Origin: Clostridium sp. SY8519
GTDB lineage: Bacteria; Bacillota; Clostridia; Lachnospirales; Lachnospiraceae
Direction: 5' to 3'
DNA length: 64,000 nucleotides
Assembly (NCBI RefSeq): GCF_000270305.1
Contig: NC_015737.1
Coordinates: 2,768,501 to 2,832,500 of the forward strand
Positions 18,352 through 26,220 of this stretch are shown here, one piece after another (within the stretch, counting starts at the first letter, position 1; the number at the start of each line of letters is the position of its first letter). The notes under the pieces are model-generated. The model was not told the origin of the DNA, made no database searches, and saw only the letters and a program-made list of their open reading frames with translations. Both the position numbers and the translations under genes were made by a program.

Positions 18352-18777
18352 ATGATGAAAAAAGCAGCGAAATCCTGCTTTATGGGAATTGCGATTGCAT
18401 TAATGATCTTCTCTCTGGTGGGCGTGGTCTTTGATCAGATTTACGGCGGATACATTCTGCTTCACCACCAGTACACAAAAATGTTTCTCGGCGCGCTGAT
18501 TGTGGGCGCCGGTTTCGGGCTGCCTTCCTGCATCTATGAAAACGAACGGATCCCTTACCCCCTTCAGGTGATCTTTCACATGGGAATCGGCTGCGCTGTC
18601 ATGCTCATTACCGGTTTTTCCGTTGGATGGTTTCCCACAGCTGCAGGCATTGGTCCCGTAATTCTTACCATAGTCGGGGAAATCGGTGTATCCTTTGTCT
18701 TATGGATCTGCTTTACAGCCCATTACAAAAAAGAAGCCCGGTCGATCAGCCGGAAGCTTCGGTCCGGGAAATTATAG
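18352..18777 (+). CDS. DUF3021 membrane protein, partner of the LytTR regulator
   Basis: 141 residues with four membrane helices (CFMGIAIALMIFSLVGVVFD, KMFLGALIVGAGFGLPSCIY, a third around AVMLITGFSVGW, a fourth around VILTIVGEIGVSFVLWICF) and a basic C-terminal tail. The layout and the gene pair fit DUF3021. It probably controls the activity of the LytTR protein, by analogy with other LytTR membrane inhibitors; this is inference. ATG at 18352 follows GGAGGT by seven bases, 19 bp after the regulator stop. Confidence 0.82.
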   Translation: MMKKAAKSCFMGIAIALMIFSLVGVVFDQIYGGYILLHHQYTKMFLGALIVGAGFGLPSCIYENERIPYPLQVIFHMGIGCAVMLITGFSVGWFPTAAGIGPVILTIVGEIGVSFVLWICFTAHYKKEARSISRKLRSGKL

Positions 18778-18791
18778 CAAGAGTATAAACT

Positions 18792-18822
18792 TCTGGCGGA
18801 GGAAAAAACAGCCTCCGCCAGA
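18792..18822. terminator. Terminator between convergent genes
   Basis: 11-bp perfect stem (TCTGGCGGAGG at 18792-18802, CCTCCGCCAGA at 18812-18822) between the DUF3021 gene and hipA, which converge. The T tracts are weak on both strands. Confidence 0.6.
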
Positions 18823-18867
18823 AAATGGCTAGACAACCGAGAAATACTTTCCTCTTTCTCCGAGTGT

Positions 18868-20163
18868 TCAGATCTTCCCGTATGCCGCAAGAATATTCAG
18901 TAATTTTTTCTGTATGTCTTTTACGGACTGAAACCCTTCTTTTTCAAGCGTTTGGACCGCTGATTCCAGTGCTTGCAAAAAGGTTTCCCGGAGACGATCA
19001 TATTCCCGCCTGATGATTGAGGGGCTCATCCCTATTTCATGTGCCGCACGCACAAATGTCTCCCTGTCTATCTTCTTCCAATCCTTCTCACCGGCAATAT
19101 ATACAGACATTTCCATCGTGCTTTGCGGATATATTACAGTACTTAATATATCATATGCCGGTGCCAGTTCCGCTGTACGAAGATCCGGACTGTATAAAAG
19201 CGAAACATTTTTTACGTGATTATCTGTATTTCCAATCAGTACATCAAAAATCAAAATATCAAGCAGTGCCAGCTGATCCTGCAGCGGATTTGGTGACACA
19301 TTTCGCACTAAGCGAAACATTTTCTGCAGGTATTTTCCTCCGGCTTTTTCATATTTTTCTTCCGAACTGACTCCGAGTGCCTGCGCAAAGTCTTCCTGGT
19401 GAAGACGCAGCGGACACGGCAGATCTCCGATTTTATGCACTGACTGCCCCAGTTTCCGATCATAGCGTTTGGTTGCAAGAAGAATATCCGCTTCTCCATA
19501 ATCACCGGTGTTCACGATAAAACTATCTGCTGTGCGTATTCCCATTCGCGCTGCCGTCTCAAGCGCAAGTCTTTCATTTTCAACAATGTTTGACAGGCGG
19601 ATATGACTCTGTTTCACAATATGCGTACTGGGTGCCATTCCATATGGCTGATACCAGGTTCCGTTTCTCTCATCCAAATAAAGCCCTGCCTTGCCTGACG
19701 CACCAGTCAGAGACAGATGAGACGCAATCAGAAGCTGTGTTGATTTCGTTGCGCCTTCTGCAGCAAGTGCTTTCACTTCATCGATTGAAAGTTTTCGATA
19801 TGAACTGTCGGCAATCTCAGAGTTCTCATGATCCTCGTCTTCGATTCGAAGCGCCCCCAGGCATTCTTTTCCAAGGCCTGCCAGTATCGTCAGATAGTCC
19901 TGTTCATCCGCATGCATCCATCCCGCCACGCTTTTTCTGGAAAATCCTTCCGGCAGCAACCCCTCAAAAAAACACCTTGTCTGCTGTACGCTAAATGGCT
20001 CTGCCTTTTTCGATGATACGCGCAGGTTCTGAGAAATTGCCTGACCGCCCTTTTCCAGATATGCAGAATCATAGCAAAAAACCGCATCCGCACTTGATGT
20101 CCCGGTGATGGCGCCAGCGAGCTGCTGCCTGCCGTTAATTTCCACATACACCTTTAACCGCAT
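18868..20163 (-). CDS. hipA: HipA family serine/threonine kinase toxin
   Basis: 431 residues, full length. N-terminal HipA domain (VYVEINGRQQLAGAITG), GLLPEGFSR, then the flexible glycine-rich loop SLTGASGKAGLYL whose S151 is placed like the autophosphorylated serine of E. coli HipA. The kinase core follows: catalytic D314 in GNTDNHVKN and metal-binding D338 in APAYDILS. HipA phosphorylates aminoacyl-tRNA synthetases (GltX in E. coli) and causes dormancy unless bound by HipB. It starts directly after the hipB stop, so the two are coupled. All key residues are present, so an active toxin is plausible. Confidence 0.93.
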   Translation of the reverse strand: MRLKVYVEINGRQQLAGAITGTSSADAVFCYDSAYLEKGGQAISQNLRVSSKKAEPFSVQQTRCFFEGLLPEGFSRKSVAGWMHADEQDYLTILAGLGKECLGALRIEDEDHENSEIADSSYRKLSIDEVKALAAEGATKSTQLLIASHLSLTGASGKAGLYLDERNGTWYQPYGMAPSTHIVKQSHIRLSNIVENERLALETAARMGIRTADSFIVNTGDYGEADILLATKRYDRKLGQSVHKIGDLPCPLRLHQEDFAQALGVSSEEKYEKAGGKYLQKMFRLVRNVSPNPLQDQLALLDILIFDVLIGNTDNHVKNVSLLYSPDLRTAELAPAYDILSTVIYPQSTMEMSVYIAGEKDWKKIDRETFVRAAHEIGMSPSIIRREYDRLRETFLQALESAVQTLEKEGFQSVKDIQKKLLNILAAYGKI

Positions 20164-20385
20164 CTACTCCGCTTCCCCTCTTACTTCCATCCGAAGGTCC
20201 ATCCCCAAAAGCATGGTTACCATAATTGCTTTTTCCAGCTCAATTGTCTTCTTCCCATTTTCCAGATCCGAAAGAAAGCTGACGCTCAGCCCTGTAAACT
20301 CTGAAATATATGCCTGGGTGTATCCAAGCTGTTTTCGACGCGTGCGGATTGCTTCGCCAAATGTTTTTGCATCAGTGATTTTCAT
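20164..20385 (-). CDS. hipB: HipB family antitoxin, XRE helix-turn-helix repressor
   Basis: 73 residues from the ATG at 20385 (GGGGG five bases upstream; a GTG two codons earlier is possible). It is one helix-turn-helix domain: TFGEAIRTRRKQLGYTQAYI, SEFTGLSVSFLSDLENGKKT. The antitoxin binds HipA and represses the operon cooperatively with it. Upstream lie five palindromes that are the obvious operators. Confidence 0.92.
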   Translation of the reverse strand: MKITDAKTFGEAIRTRRKQLGYTQAYISEFTGLSVSFLSDLENGKKTIELEKAIMVTMLLGMDLRMEVRGEAE

Positions 20386-20405
20386 CGACACCCCCGTGCA
20401 CGCTT

Positions 20406-20573
20406 AGCCGTGCGGCTTATTTTAGTTAGATTCTGTTGTTTTTTAGCCGTACGACTCATTTTGATTGACCTCTGCTGCTTTTTAGCCGTACGGCTCATAT
20501 TTGCTGTTTGCCATCCGTTTTTAGCCGTACGGCTAAATTTTGTCTGATTCCATCGTATCTTAGCCGTACGAAG
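20406..20573. promoter_or_regulatory. hipBA operator array: five AGCCGTACGGCT palindromes, 39-bp period
   Basis: Copies start at 20406 (AGCCGTGCGGCT), 20445 (AGCCGTACGACT), 20484 and 20523 (both AGCCGTACGGCT) and 20562 (AGCCGTACGAAG). The step is exactly 39 bp each time. The DNA between copies is T-rich and only loosely conserved, so the array looks like an old tandem duplication in which the palindrome alone was kept. The outermost copy lies between the -35 and -10 boxes of the promoter; the other four lie in the 5' leader. Confidence 0.85.
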
Positions 20574-20580
20574 AAGTCAA
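20552..20580 (-). promoter_or_regulatory. hipBA promoter with an operator in its spacer
   Basis: Minus strand TTGACT (20575-20580), 17-bp spacer, TACGAT (20552-20557). The spacer contains operator copy five (20562-20573). The transcript would carry about 160 nt of leader before hipB. Confidence 0.7.
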
Positions 20581-20598
20581 GAGTTTCCATCTTCTGTT

Positions 20599-21294
20599 TC
20601 AGTCCTTGGATTCCCTATGATCTTTCTTACGCTTCATGTATTTTAAAATGATTTTTCCCAGTTTCTCACTGTGTACCACATAGCTTCTGTGGGATTCTCC
20701 GGGAAGAATCATTTTCTCGGCATGGGGAATCATTGCCGCTATTTCATCGGTTTCTTCCTGTTTGATCAGGTCATGCCTTCCCGCGATAATCAGTGTATCT
20801 GCCTGGATACTCCGCAGTTCCTGATCTGTAATGTCCGGTTCCCGCAGCAGCAGCTGCCGCAGCGGATCCCGCCGGAAGAAATTGTAAACACGCAGCGGCA
20901 GCTGAAAAAACTGCCTGAGTCCCTCCGGCCGGCGGTTCGCGCCGCAGGCAACCAATGTGGTGATCCGTTTTGTCATCGCAGCCGCAAGGAGTCCGATAAT
21001 CCCTCCGTCAGAGAATCCCACATAGGTCACATCATCCAGGCCCTTTTCCTGCAGAAACAGAACCATGTCTTCCGCCATTTCCCGATAATGGTACTCCTCT
21101 ACGCTGCTGCTCCTGCCATGTCCCCGGGAATCAATCAGATAGCAGGTAAAATGTTCCTTCAGCAGATGTACCGTTCGGTCAAATACCCGGTGATCCTCTC
21201 CATTGCCATGCACCAGAAGCATGGGTCTGCCCTGTCCGATTACCCGATAGAAAAATGTCAGTCCATTGAGACGGATCTGTTTCAAACGGCTCAT
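20599..21294 (-). CDS. Alpha/beta hydrolase
   Basis: 231 residues. Oxyanion segment LLVHGNGEDHRVFD, nucleophile elbow GFSDGG (Ser about 95), a small lid, acid in IIAGRHDLI and histidine in PGESHRSYV. The catalytic triad is therefore complete. Substrate unknown; esterase or lipase-like activity is likely. Its ATG overlaps the stop of the DUF2156 gene (ATGA), so it belongs to that operon, and a role in lipid metabolism is an inference from this. Confidence 0.85.
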   Translation of the reverse strand: MSRLKQIRLNGLTFFYRVIGQGRPMLLVHGNGEDHRVFDRTVHLLKEHFTCYLIDSRGHGRSSSVEEYHYREMAEDMVLFLQEKGLDDVTYVGFSDGGIIGLLAAAMTKRITTLVACGANRRPEGLRQFFQLPLRVYNFFRRDPLRQLLLREPDITDQELRSIQADTLIIAGRHDLIKQEETDEIAAMIPHAEKMILPGESHRSYVVHSEKLGKIILKYMKRKKDHRESKD

Positions 21295-22412
21295 CCTTTC
21301 TCTGTTCTGTGTTCCCTTTGTTTTTCTCTGCGTTTTTCTGCTTTCTCAACTTTCTCTGCACGCCGCATTTCCAGAAAAGCCTGCACGTAGTCTCGAAACC
21401 CATGAGAATCCAGTACAGCAAATGCCGCCTCATCCATCCACAGGGACAGGTGCTTCGGCCGGCAGACAATGTAGATGCTCTTCCACTCCGGATTGTATTT
21501 GTCCTTCGCCTGCTGCAGGGACTCAAATCCGTACATGTAGTTCATATGGGTATAAACATACTGTTCCGCCCGTTCGGAAAAGTCCGCGCGGGGATGATCC
21601 GTCGTATGGTAGAACGGAGCCGCGCCGAGGCTTGCCTGTTCCGCGCCTTCCTGTTTCAGCTGCGCCATGATGTCATGGAACAGAAGCTCCATCACACCGT
21701 GGGGACAGCCTTCTCTGCGCCGCATAATGTCAATGATCCATGCTTTTCCGGAACGGTATGGATTGAGCACATTGATTCCCTGAATGACGCCTGCGCTGTC
21801 CACCGCATAAAAATAGCGTTTGTCACACTGCCGGTCCAGCATCAGGCTGCCTACGGCAAACTGAAGACGGGCAGTATGCTTCTCCTTCAGCCACTGATCC
21901 GTAATCTCGAAAAACTGTTTCTCGATCTCCGGATTTCGTTCCTCCCAAGGTCGGTATTCTCTGACTGTCAGGCCTTTGTGCACTGCCGTATGCCAGGAAG
22001 AACGCACTTTTGCGCATTTTCCGCCGGCCATGGACCAGGTCTGCACATCAAATACGGCTTCCTCCCCGCTCTTGTGACAGCCGAATCCCGCATCCCGGTA
22101 TTCTTCCAGGTGTTTTTCCATGGTCATGAGAAACACGATCCGGTATCGGCGCTTTGCCGCAAACTGCCGAAGCTGCGCCAGAAACGCTCCAAAATGCTCA
22201 TCCGCGCAGACCGGGTCGCCGCAGATTACCATGGTATGACCGGAAACCGCGTAACTGGCCACTCCTTCAAATCCTTCCGGGAAAAACCACTGTTTGTCCG
22301 GTTCCAGAGAAAGGTAGGCCAGCGAATTCTCCCCGAATTTTCGCAGATAGTCCCGTGCCCGGTTCCACTGCTGCGCACGGACGCTTTCCATATCTTCCTT
22401 GTTCTGTTTCAT
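21291..22412 (-). CDS. DUF2156 protein, MprF C-terminal-like aminoacyl-lipid transferase fold
   Basis: 373 residues. Words such as GENSLAYLSLEPDKQWFFPEGFEGVASYAV, ICGDPVC, FLMTMEKHLEEYRDAGFGCHKSGEEAV, and LDRQCDKRYFYAVDSAGVIQGINVLNP, DIMRRREGCPHGVMELL fit the paired GNAT-like domains of phosphatidylglycerol lysyltransferase (MprF) without its membrane flippase part. MprF enzymes modify membrane lipids using aminoacyl-tRNA. Cytosolic DUF2156 proteins are poorly characterised. The last 40 residues are a highly charged helix. Second gene of an apparent Rrf2-DUF2156-hydrolase operon. Confidence 0.8.
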   Translation of the reverse strand: MKQNKEDMESVRAQQWNRARDYLRKFGENSLAYLSLEPDKQWFFPEGFEGVASYAVSGHTMVICGDPVCADEHFGAFLAQLRQFAAKRRYRIVFLMTMEKHLEEYRDAGFGCHKSGEEAVFDVQTWSMAGGKCAKVRSSWHTAVHKGLTVREYRPWEERNPEIEKQFFEITDQWLKEKHTARLQFAVGSLMLDRQCDKRYFYAVDSAGVIQGINVLNPYRSGKAWIIDIMRRREGCPHGVMELLFHDIMAQLKQEGAEQASLGAAPFYHTTDHPRADFSERAEQYVYTHMNYMYGFESLQQAKDKYNPEWKSIYIVCRPKHLSLWMDEAAFAVLDSHGFRDYVQAFLEMRRAEKVEKAEKRREKQREHRTEKG

Positions 22413-22453
22413 GCGATTGCCTTCTTTCTGTCAGCCGTCCGGTTTTCTCCGCA

Positions 22454-22894
22454 TCAGGCCGTTTCTTTTTCGATCGCTTGATGAAGATCCCGCACTACAT
22501 CGCCCACATAGAACTGTTTCAGATCTTCTTCGAACTTTTTCTGTGCTTCCGCAAGCTTGCTGTCCAAAGCAGCATGAATGTTTCTTCCCACCGGGCAATT
22601 AATATTGATGCCGTCATGAAAATTAAACAGTTCTTCCTTATTGGTCTCTACGGCTTCATACACATCATAAAATGTCATTTCATCCAGCGGCCGCGCAATG
22701 GTAATGCCGCCCGGCCCCCGCTTGACCTCAATGAGTCCCGCGTCACGCAGCGATCCCATAATATTCCGGATAATCACCGGATTGCTGCCGATACTGGAAG
22801 CGAGAAGATCACTGGTGACTTTGTGGTCTTTTCCGAAGTATTCCGCCGCGGCCAGGATATGGATCGCAATGGTGAATTTTGTTGAAACCTGCAT
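22454..22894 (-). CDS. Rrf2 family transcriptional regulator
   Basis: 146 residues from the ATG at 22894 (AAGGAG nine bases before it; an alternative ATG three codons upstream is too close to the site). Winged helix: STKFTIAIHILAAAEYFGKD, LASSIGSNPVIIRNIMGSLRDAGLIEVKRGPGG. Only one cysteine is visible (NCPVG), so an IscR- or NsrR-type iron-sulfur cluster is unlikely; it fits the YwnA-like group. First gene of the operon, with a strong promoter and a partial inverted repeat between -10 and the start that suggests self-control. Confidence 0.9.
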   Translation of the reverse strand: MQVSTKFTIAIHILAAAEYFGKDHKVTSDLLASSIGSNPVIIRNIMGSLRDAGLIEVKRGPGGITIARPLDEMTFYDVYEAVETNKEELFNFHDGININCPVGRNIHAALDSKLAEAQKKFEEDLKQFYVGDVVRDLHQAIEKETA

Positions 22895-22943
22895 ATATGG
22901 CATATCTCCTTTTTTGTTGTCAATATTTACTTTACATTTAACA

Positions 22944-22972
22944 ATTATACCCCCAGTTTCGGTAAATTGCAA
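22944..22972 (-). promoter_or_regulatory. Sigma-A promoter of the Rrf2-DUF2156-hydrolase operon
   Basis: Minus strand TTGCAA (22967-22972), 17-bp spacer, TATAAT (22944-22949). Just downstream an imperfect palindrome (TTGTTAAATGT...AATATTGACAA, 22918-22945) is a candidate operator for the Rrf2 protein. Confidence 0.78.
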
Positions 22973-22988
22973 GACAGGCTGCACCGGT

Positions 22989-23031
22989 AAAAAAACAGGG
23001 GATTCCCACATGTACGGAATTCCCCTGTTTT
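22989..23031 (-). terminator. Terminator of the nitroreductase gene
   Basis: Stem ACAGGGGAATTCC with GGAATCCCCTGT (one bulge), then TTTTTTTA on the minus strand, twelve bases after the stop. Confidence 0.85.
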
Positions 23032-23042
23032 CTCTGCCGCTG

Positions 23043-23846
23043 CTATTCCCAAACTACATCTGCCGGCTTGCGCGGCACCGTCCGCTGGTAATGCACTGCC
23101 GGATACCCGATAACCAGCACCGCTTCCACATGGTACTTCTCGCGGATCTTCAGTCTGGCTCGCAGTTCTTCCGAGCTTTCAATGGCAAATCTGGAAAATC
23201 CGCTGTACAGCATGCCCAGCCCCATGGAGTAGATCATGGTTTCCATATGTGCCGCGGCAATCCCTGCATCCAGCGTATCGTCCGATGAGATTACAATCAC
23301 GGTACCGGCTCCGAAAAAGATACGATCCTTTCCGCTGCTGTGATAATCCTTATGCATATCCAGCCACAGATCCGTATAGAAAGAAGCCCGGTGTCCTGCT
23401 GCCAGCATTTCCTCGCCTTTCCGTCCCAGCTGATCAATCAGCAGTCCGCGCATCTCCGGTATGCTGTCCTGAATAACGGTATAGGCCATACGCTGGCGGT
23501 TTCCGCCGGTAGGAGAAAACCGTCCGGCTTCCAGAATCTGTTCCACCTGTTCCTTCGTTACCGGCTGATCGGTAAAACGGCGGATGCTGCGCCGCGCCTT
23601 CAGATGATTCAGATACGTCTCCGGATCAATCGCCGTATGAATCTGCTTAAGATCCAGCACTTCCGCCGAATCATAATTCAGCAGCGTCACGGCATCCGTC
23701 GGACAGACCGCCACACAGTGCCCGCAGTCAAAACACTTCTCATTCCTCGGGACTGCCTTTCCATCAATCAGATCAATATCCACCGGGAAGCAGTCTCTGA
23801 CACACTGGCCGCAGCCAATACATTTCTCATTGTTGATTTCTATCAT
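23043..23846 (-). CDS. Nitroreductase family protein with N-terminal 2[4Fe-4S] ferredoxin domain
   Basis: 267 residues. Two ferredoxin motifs at the N terminus (CIGCGQCVRDCFPVD, CFDCGHCVAVCP), then a flavin-binding nitroreductase domain from about residue 80 (RRSIRRFTDQPVTKEQVEQI, AGRFSPTGGNRQRMAYTVI, GFSRFA). It would pass electrons from ferredoxin-type clusters to FMN and then to a nitro or quinone-like acceptor. The natural substrate is unknown. Downstream of the LysR gene on the same strand. Confidence 0.9.
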   Translation of the reverse strand: MIEINNEKCIGCGQCVRDCFPVDIDLIDGKAVPRNEKCFDCGHCVAVCPTDAVTLLNYDSAEVLDLKQIHTAIDPETYLNHLKARRSIRRFTDQPVTKEQVEQILEAGRFSPTGGNRQRMAYTVIQDSIPEMRGLLIDQLGRKGEEMLAAGHRASFYTDLWLDMHKDYHSSGKDRIFFGAGTVIVISSDDTLDAGIAAAHMETMIYSMGLGMLYSGFSRFAIESSEELRARLKIREKYHVEAVLVIGYPAVHYQRTVPRKPADVVWE

Positions 23847-23879
23847 CTGTTTTCCTTTCCAAGCACGAATGCGCTTCTT

Positions 23880-24761
23880 CTATATTTTTTCCAGGAAGAA
23901 CTTCAGAAGGGGATTTGCATCCCGTTCCGGGTAAACAATCTCCAGTTTTTCTCTGTATGCCCCTGTATCAAAAGGCACATAGGAGAGGCTGATATTGATC
24001 TGCGGTTTATAGATATCAAATTCCGGAACGACTGCAATGCCGACCCCAGCCGCAACAAATATCAATATTGTCTCAATGTCATCCAGCGTGGCAACCACAC
24101 GCTTCAGATTCTCTTCACTCAGATACGGACGGGGCGTCACTTCCATACTCTCCGGTACCGTCAGATGAAAATCATGAAGAATCAGCTTCTCATCCTGCAG
24201 ATCCTGTTGGGTCACACGGCGCAGCCGCGCAAAGTAATGTCCCTGCGGAACAGCCACAAAAAACGGATATTCTCCAATCGTCTCCTGCCTGCTTCCGGGG
24301 TAACGCAGCAGCCGGTTTTTCACATTAAAAATCATATCATACCGGCCGTTCAGATAGTCATCATGCAGCTGGATGGCATTGTCCCGGTTCAGTTCCATAC
24401 GGATTCCCGGATAATCCTCCCGGAATTCCTGGACAGTCCTCGGAAAATGCGACAACTCCATACTCTGCAGATATCCGATCCGCAGCTTTCCGTTCATCCC
24501 GTCCCGTGCCGCGTGCACTTTGCTGACTGCCTCCCTGCTTTTCGCTACAATCAGTTTTGCTTCCGGAACCAGCGTCTCTCCTGCCGGCGTCAGACGGATC
24601 CGGTTGTTGCTGCGCAGAAACAGATCTGTGTCAAATTCATTTTCCAGCGCACGGATCTGCTGTGTCACTGCCGACTGTGAAATAAAGAACTGACGGGCAG
24701 TTTTTGTAAAGCTTAAGGTATGTGCCGCTGTAAGGAAATATTCCAGCTGTCGTATTGTCAT
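23880..24761 (-). CDS. LysR family transcriptional regulator
   Basis: 293 residues from the ATG at 24761 (GGGAGAA site). Winged helix-turn-helix at residues 1-60 (MTIRQLEYFLTAAHTLSFTK, SQSAVTQQIRALENEFDTDL) and a periplasmic-binding-like effector domain. The frame is open 43 codons upstream, but that stretch is repetitive. It stands head-to-head with a YczE-type membrane protein gene and directly before the nitroreductase gene; both are candidate targets. Effector unknown. A TATAAT at 24879-24884 may be its -10 box. Confidence 0.9.
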   Translation of the reverse strand: MTIRQLEYFLTAAHTLSFTKTARQFFISQSAVTQQIRALENEFDTDLFLRSNNRIRLTPAGETLVPEAKLIVAKSREAVSKVHAARDGMNGKLRIGYLQSMELSHFPRTVQEFREDYPGIRMELNRDNAIQLHDDYLNGRYDMIFNVKNRLLRYPGSRQETIGEYPFFVAVPQGHYFARLRRVTQQDLQDEKLILHDFHLTVPESMEVTPRPYLSEENLKRVVATLDDIETILIFVAAGVGIAVVPEFDIYKPQINISLSYVPFDTGAYREKLEIVYPERDANPLLKFFLEKI

Positions 24762-24942
24762 GGTATGTTCTCCCACTGTCTGTTCCTGATGGCCGCCCCT
24801 GCTGCCACTTCTGACATCCGTTCCTGATGACCGCTCCCGGCGGCCTGTGCCTGGCGGCTGCTCCAAATGGCCGGATTTATTATAACACACGCATCGTTAT
24901 TTTTTCATAATTTTTTCTTATTGAACGCAAAAAAATCCCTGT

Positions 24943-24971
24943 TTGAACTCGCAACTTTTCCACACTATAAT
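24943..24971 (+). promoter_or_regulatory. Promoter of the YczE-type gene
   Basis: TTGAAC (24943-24948), 17-bp spacer, TATAAT (24966-24971). It lies in the intergenic region shared with the divergent LysR gene, where LysR binding sites would be expected. Confidence 0.8.
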
Positions 24972-25036
24972 AAGTTTATCTGTTGATAGCGGTACCAAAT
25001 CATCACAGATTCATTTTAAAGGAGGATTTCATTTTT

Positions 25037-25735
25037 ATGACGCATTTACCCCTCATAAAAAAATATATTTATTTTATCATCGGGCTTTTTGTGAATTCTC
25101 TCGGTGTTGCGTTTATTACCGATGCAAGTCTGGGCACATCTCCGATCTCAAGTATCCCTTATGTACTCAGCCTAAAGTTTTCGCTGACCCTTGGACAATT
25201 TACCATCATTTTCAGTCTGTTTCTGGTTGCCCTGCAGATCGTGCTGCTCAGGAAAAATTTTCAGCTGATCCAGCTGCTCCAGATTCCAGTATCGATCCTG
25301 TTTGGCTATTTCATTGATTTTTCCATGAAATATCTGCTTTTCTGGCTGAATCCACAGGCATATCCGGTAAAAATCATCAGCCTTCTGATCGGCTGTATCA
25401 TTCTGGCCTTTGGAGTATCCATGGAATTTACCGCCAATGTCATCATGCTGCCCGGTGAAGGCACTGCCACTGCACTGCATCTGATTACCGGAAAAGAGTC
25501 CAGCAGCGTAAAAATCATTGTGGACGTGAGTATGATGGCGGGCGCGCTTCTTTTATCACTGGCACTGTTCCATCAGGTCAACGGCGTGCGGGAAGGCACG
25601 GTGATCTCTGCCTTAATCGTCGGCTTCATTGCCCGGCTTTTCTGTAAGCTGGTCGGTCCGGCTGCGGAAAAATGGTTCTATTCTTCTGACCGCCAGACGG
25701 CTGCCGCAATTGACGGACACGCCTTTGAACACTAA
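25037..25735 (+). CDS. YczE/YitT-like integral membrane protein
   Basis: 232 residues, six or so membrane helices: KYIYFIIGLFVNSLGVAFIT, LGTSPISSIPYVLSLKFSLT, FLVALQIVLL, ILFGYFIDF, VMLPGEGTATALHLITGK and KIIVDVSMMAGALLLSLALF. This is the YczE/YyaS/YitT group, whose molecular role is unsettled. The start at 25037 follows AAAGGAGG by eleven bases. Divergent from the LysR gene, and followed by a small membrane protein on the same transcript. Confidence 0.82.
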   Translation: MTHLPLIKKYIYFIIGLFVNSLGVAFITDASLGTSPISSIPYVLSLKFSLTLGQFTIIFSLFLVALQIVLLRKNFQLIQLLQIPVSILFGYFIDFSMKYLLFWLNPQAYPVKIISLLIGCIILAFGVSMEFTANVIMLPGEGTATALHLITGKESSSVKIIVDVSMMAGALLLSLALFHQVNGVREGTVISALIVGFIARLFCKLVGPAAEKWFYSSDRQTAAAIDGHAFEH

Positions 25736-25783
25736 GCAGCCATGCACACCACCCAACTACTATCCGAAGGAGTCTCAAATATT

Positions 25784-26044
25784 ATGAAAAAGAAAAAAGA
25801 ACACAACCTGCTGATCTATCAATCCGTCGTAATCATCGCCGCTGCAATTTTCATTGCCCTGGTACCATCTCTGCTGGTCTGGACGTTCCACATCCTGGAT
25901 CTGGACCCGGCCGTTATCATCGGTCTTATCTGCTGCTATGGATTTGCAGCGCTTGCTCTGCGCGCAGGCCTTGGTTTTCTGATGCAGGCCCGCTCGGAAG
26001 ATCTGGCACATACTTCCGGCAAGCTTGCGCATGAAGGAAAATAA
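25784..26044 (+). CDS. Small membrane protein, two helices
   Basis: 86 residues: basic start MKKKKEHNLLIYQS, two hydrophobic helices (VVIIAAAIFIALVPSLLVW and VIIGLICCYGFAALALRAGL), short polar tail. No family recognised. GAAGGAG stands 12 bases before the ATG. It follows the YczE-type gene by 48 bp and precedes a strong terminator, so the two form a small operon. A subunit or regulator role is possible but not shown. Confidence 0.65.
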   Translation: MKKKKEHNLLIYQSVVIIAAAIFIALVPSLLVWTFHILDLDPAVIIGLICCYGFAALALRAGLGFLMQARSEDLAHTSGKLAHEGK

Positions 26045-26158
26045 AGGCCGGAAAGAAAGCAGCAGAACTTTGTTCCACGGATGGATACATACGGATACCT
26101 ACGAATGGATACGCACGCATAAAGAAATTTCTGCGGGGCTGCCCGGAAAAAAAGATCC

Positions 26159-26206
26159 AAAGATCCCAAAACCTGATTTGTTTTACAGGTTTTGGGATCT
26201 TTTTGC
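26159..26206 (+). terminator. Terminator of the YczE operon
   Basis: Perfect 15-bp stem (AGATCCCAAAACCTG at 26161-26175, its complement at 26186-26200) followed by TTTTTGC. Just before it, 26083-26112 holds three GGATAC hexamers with no gene. Confidence 0.93.
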
Positions 26207-26220
26207 TGTTCCGACAGCGA

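Noticed and set aside
20406..20573. Reading the 39-bp repeats as a CRISPR array
   Set aside because: The conserved part is a 12-bp palindrome, too short for a CRISPR repeat, and the units are related tandem copies upstream of hipB with no cas genes.
23340..24680. 446-codon plus-strand frame opposite the nitroreductase and LysR genes
   Set aside because: Spans two clearly coding minus-strand genes and their gap; no ribosome site and an implausible composition.
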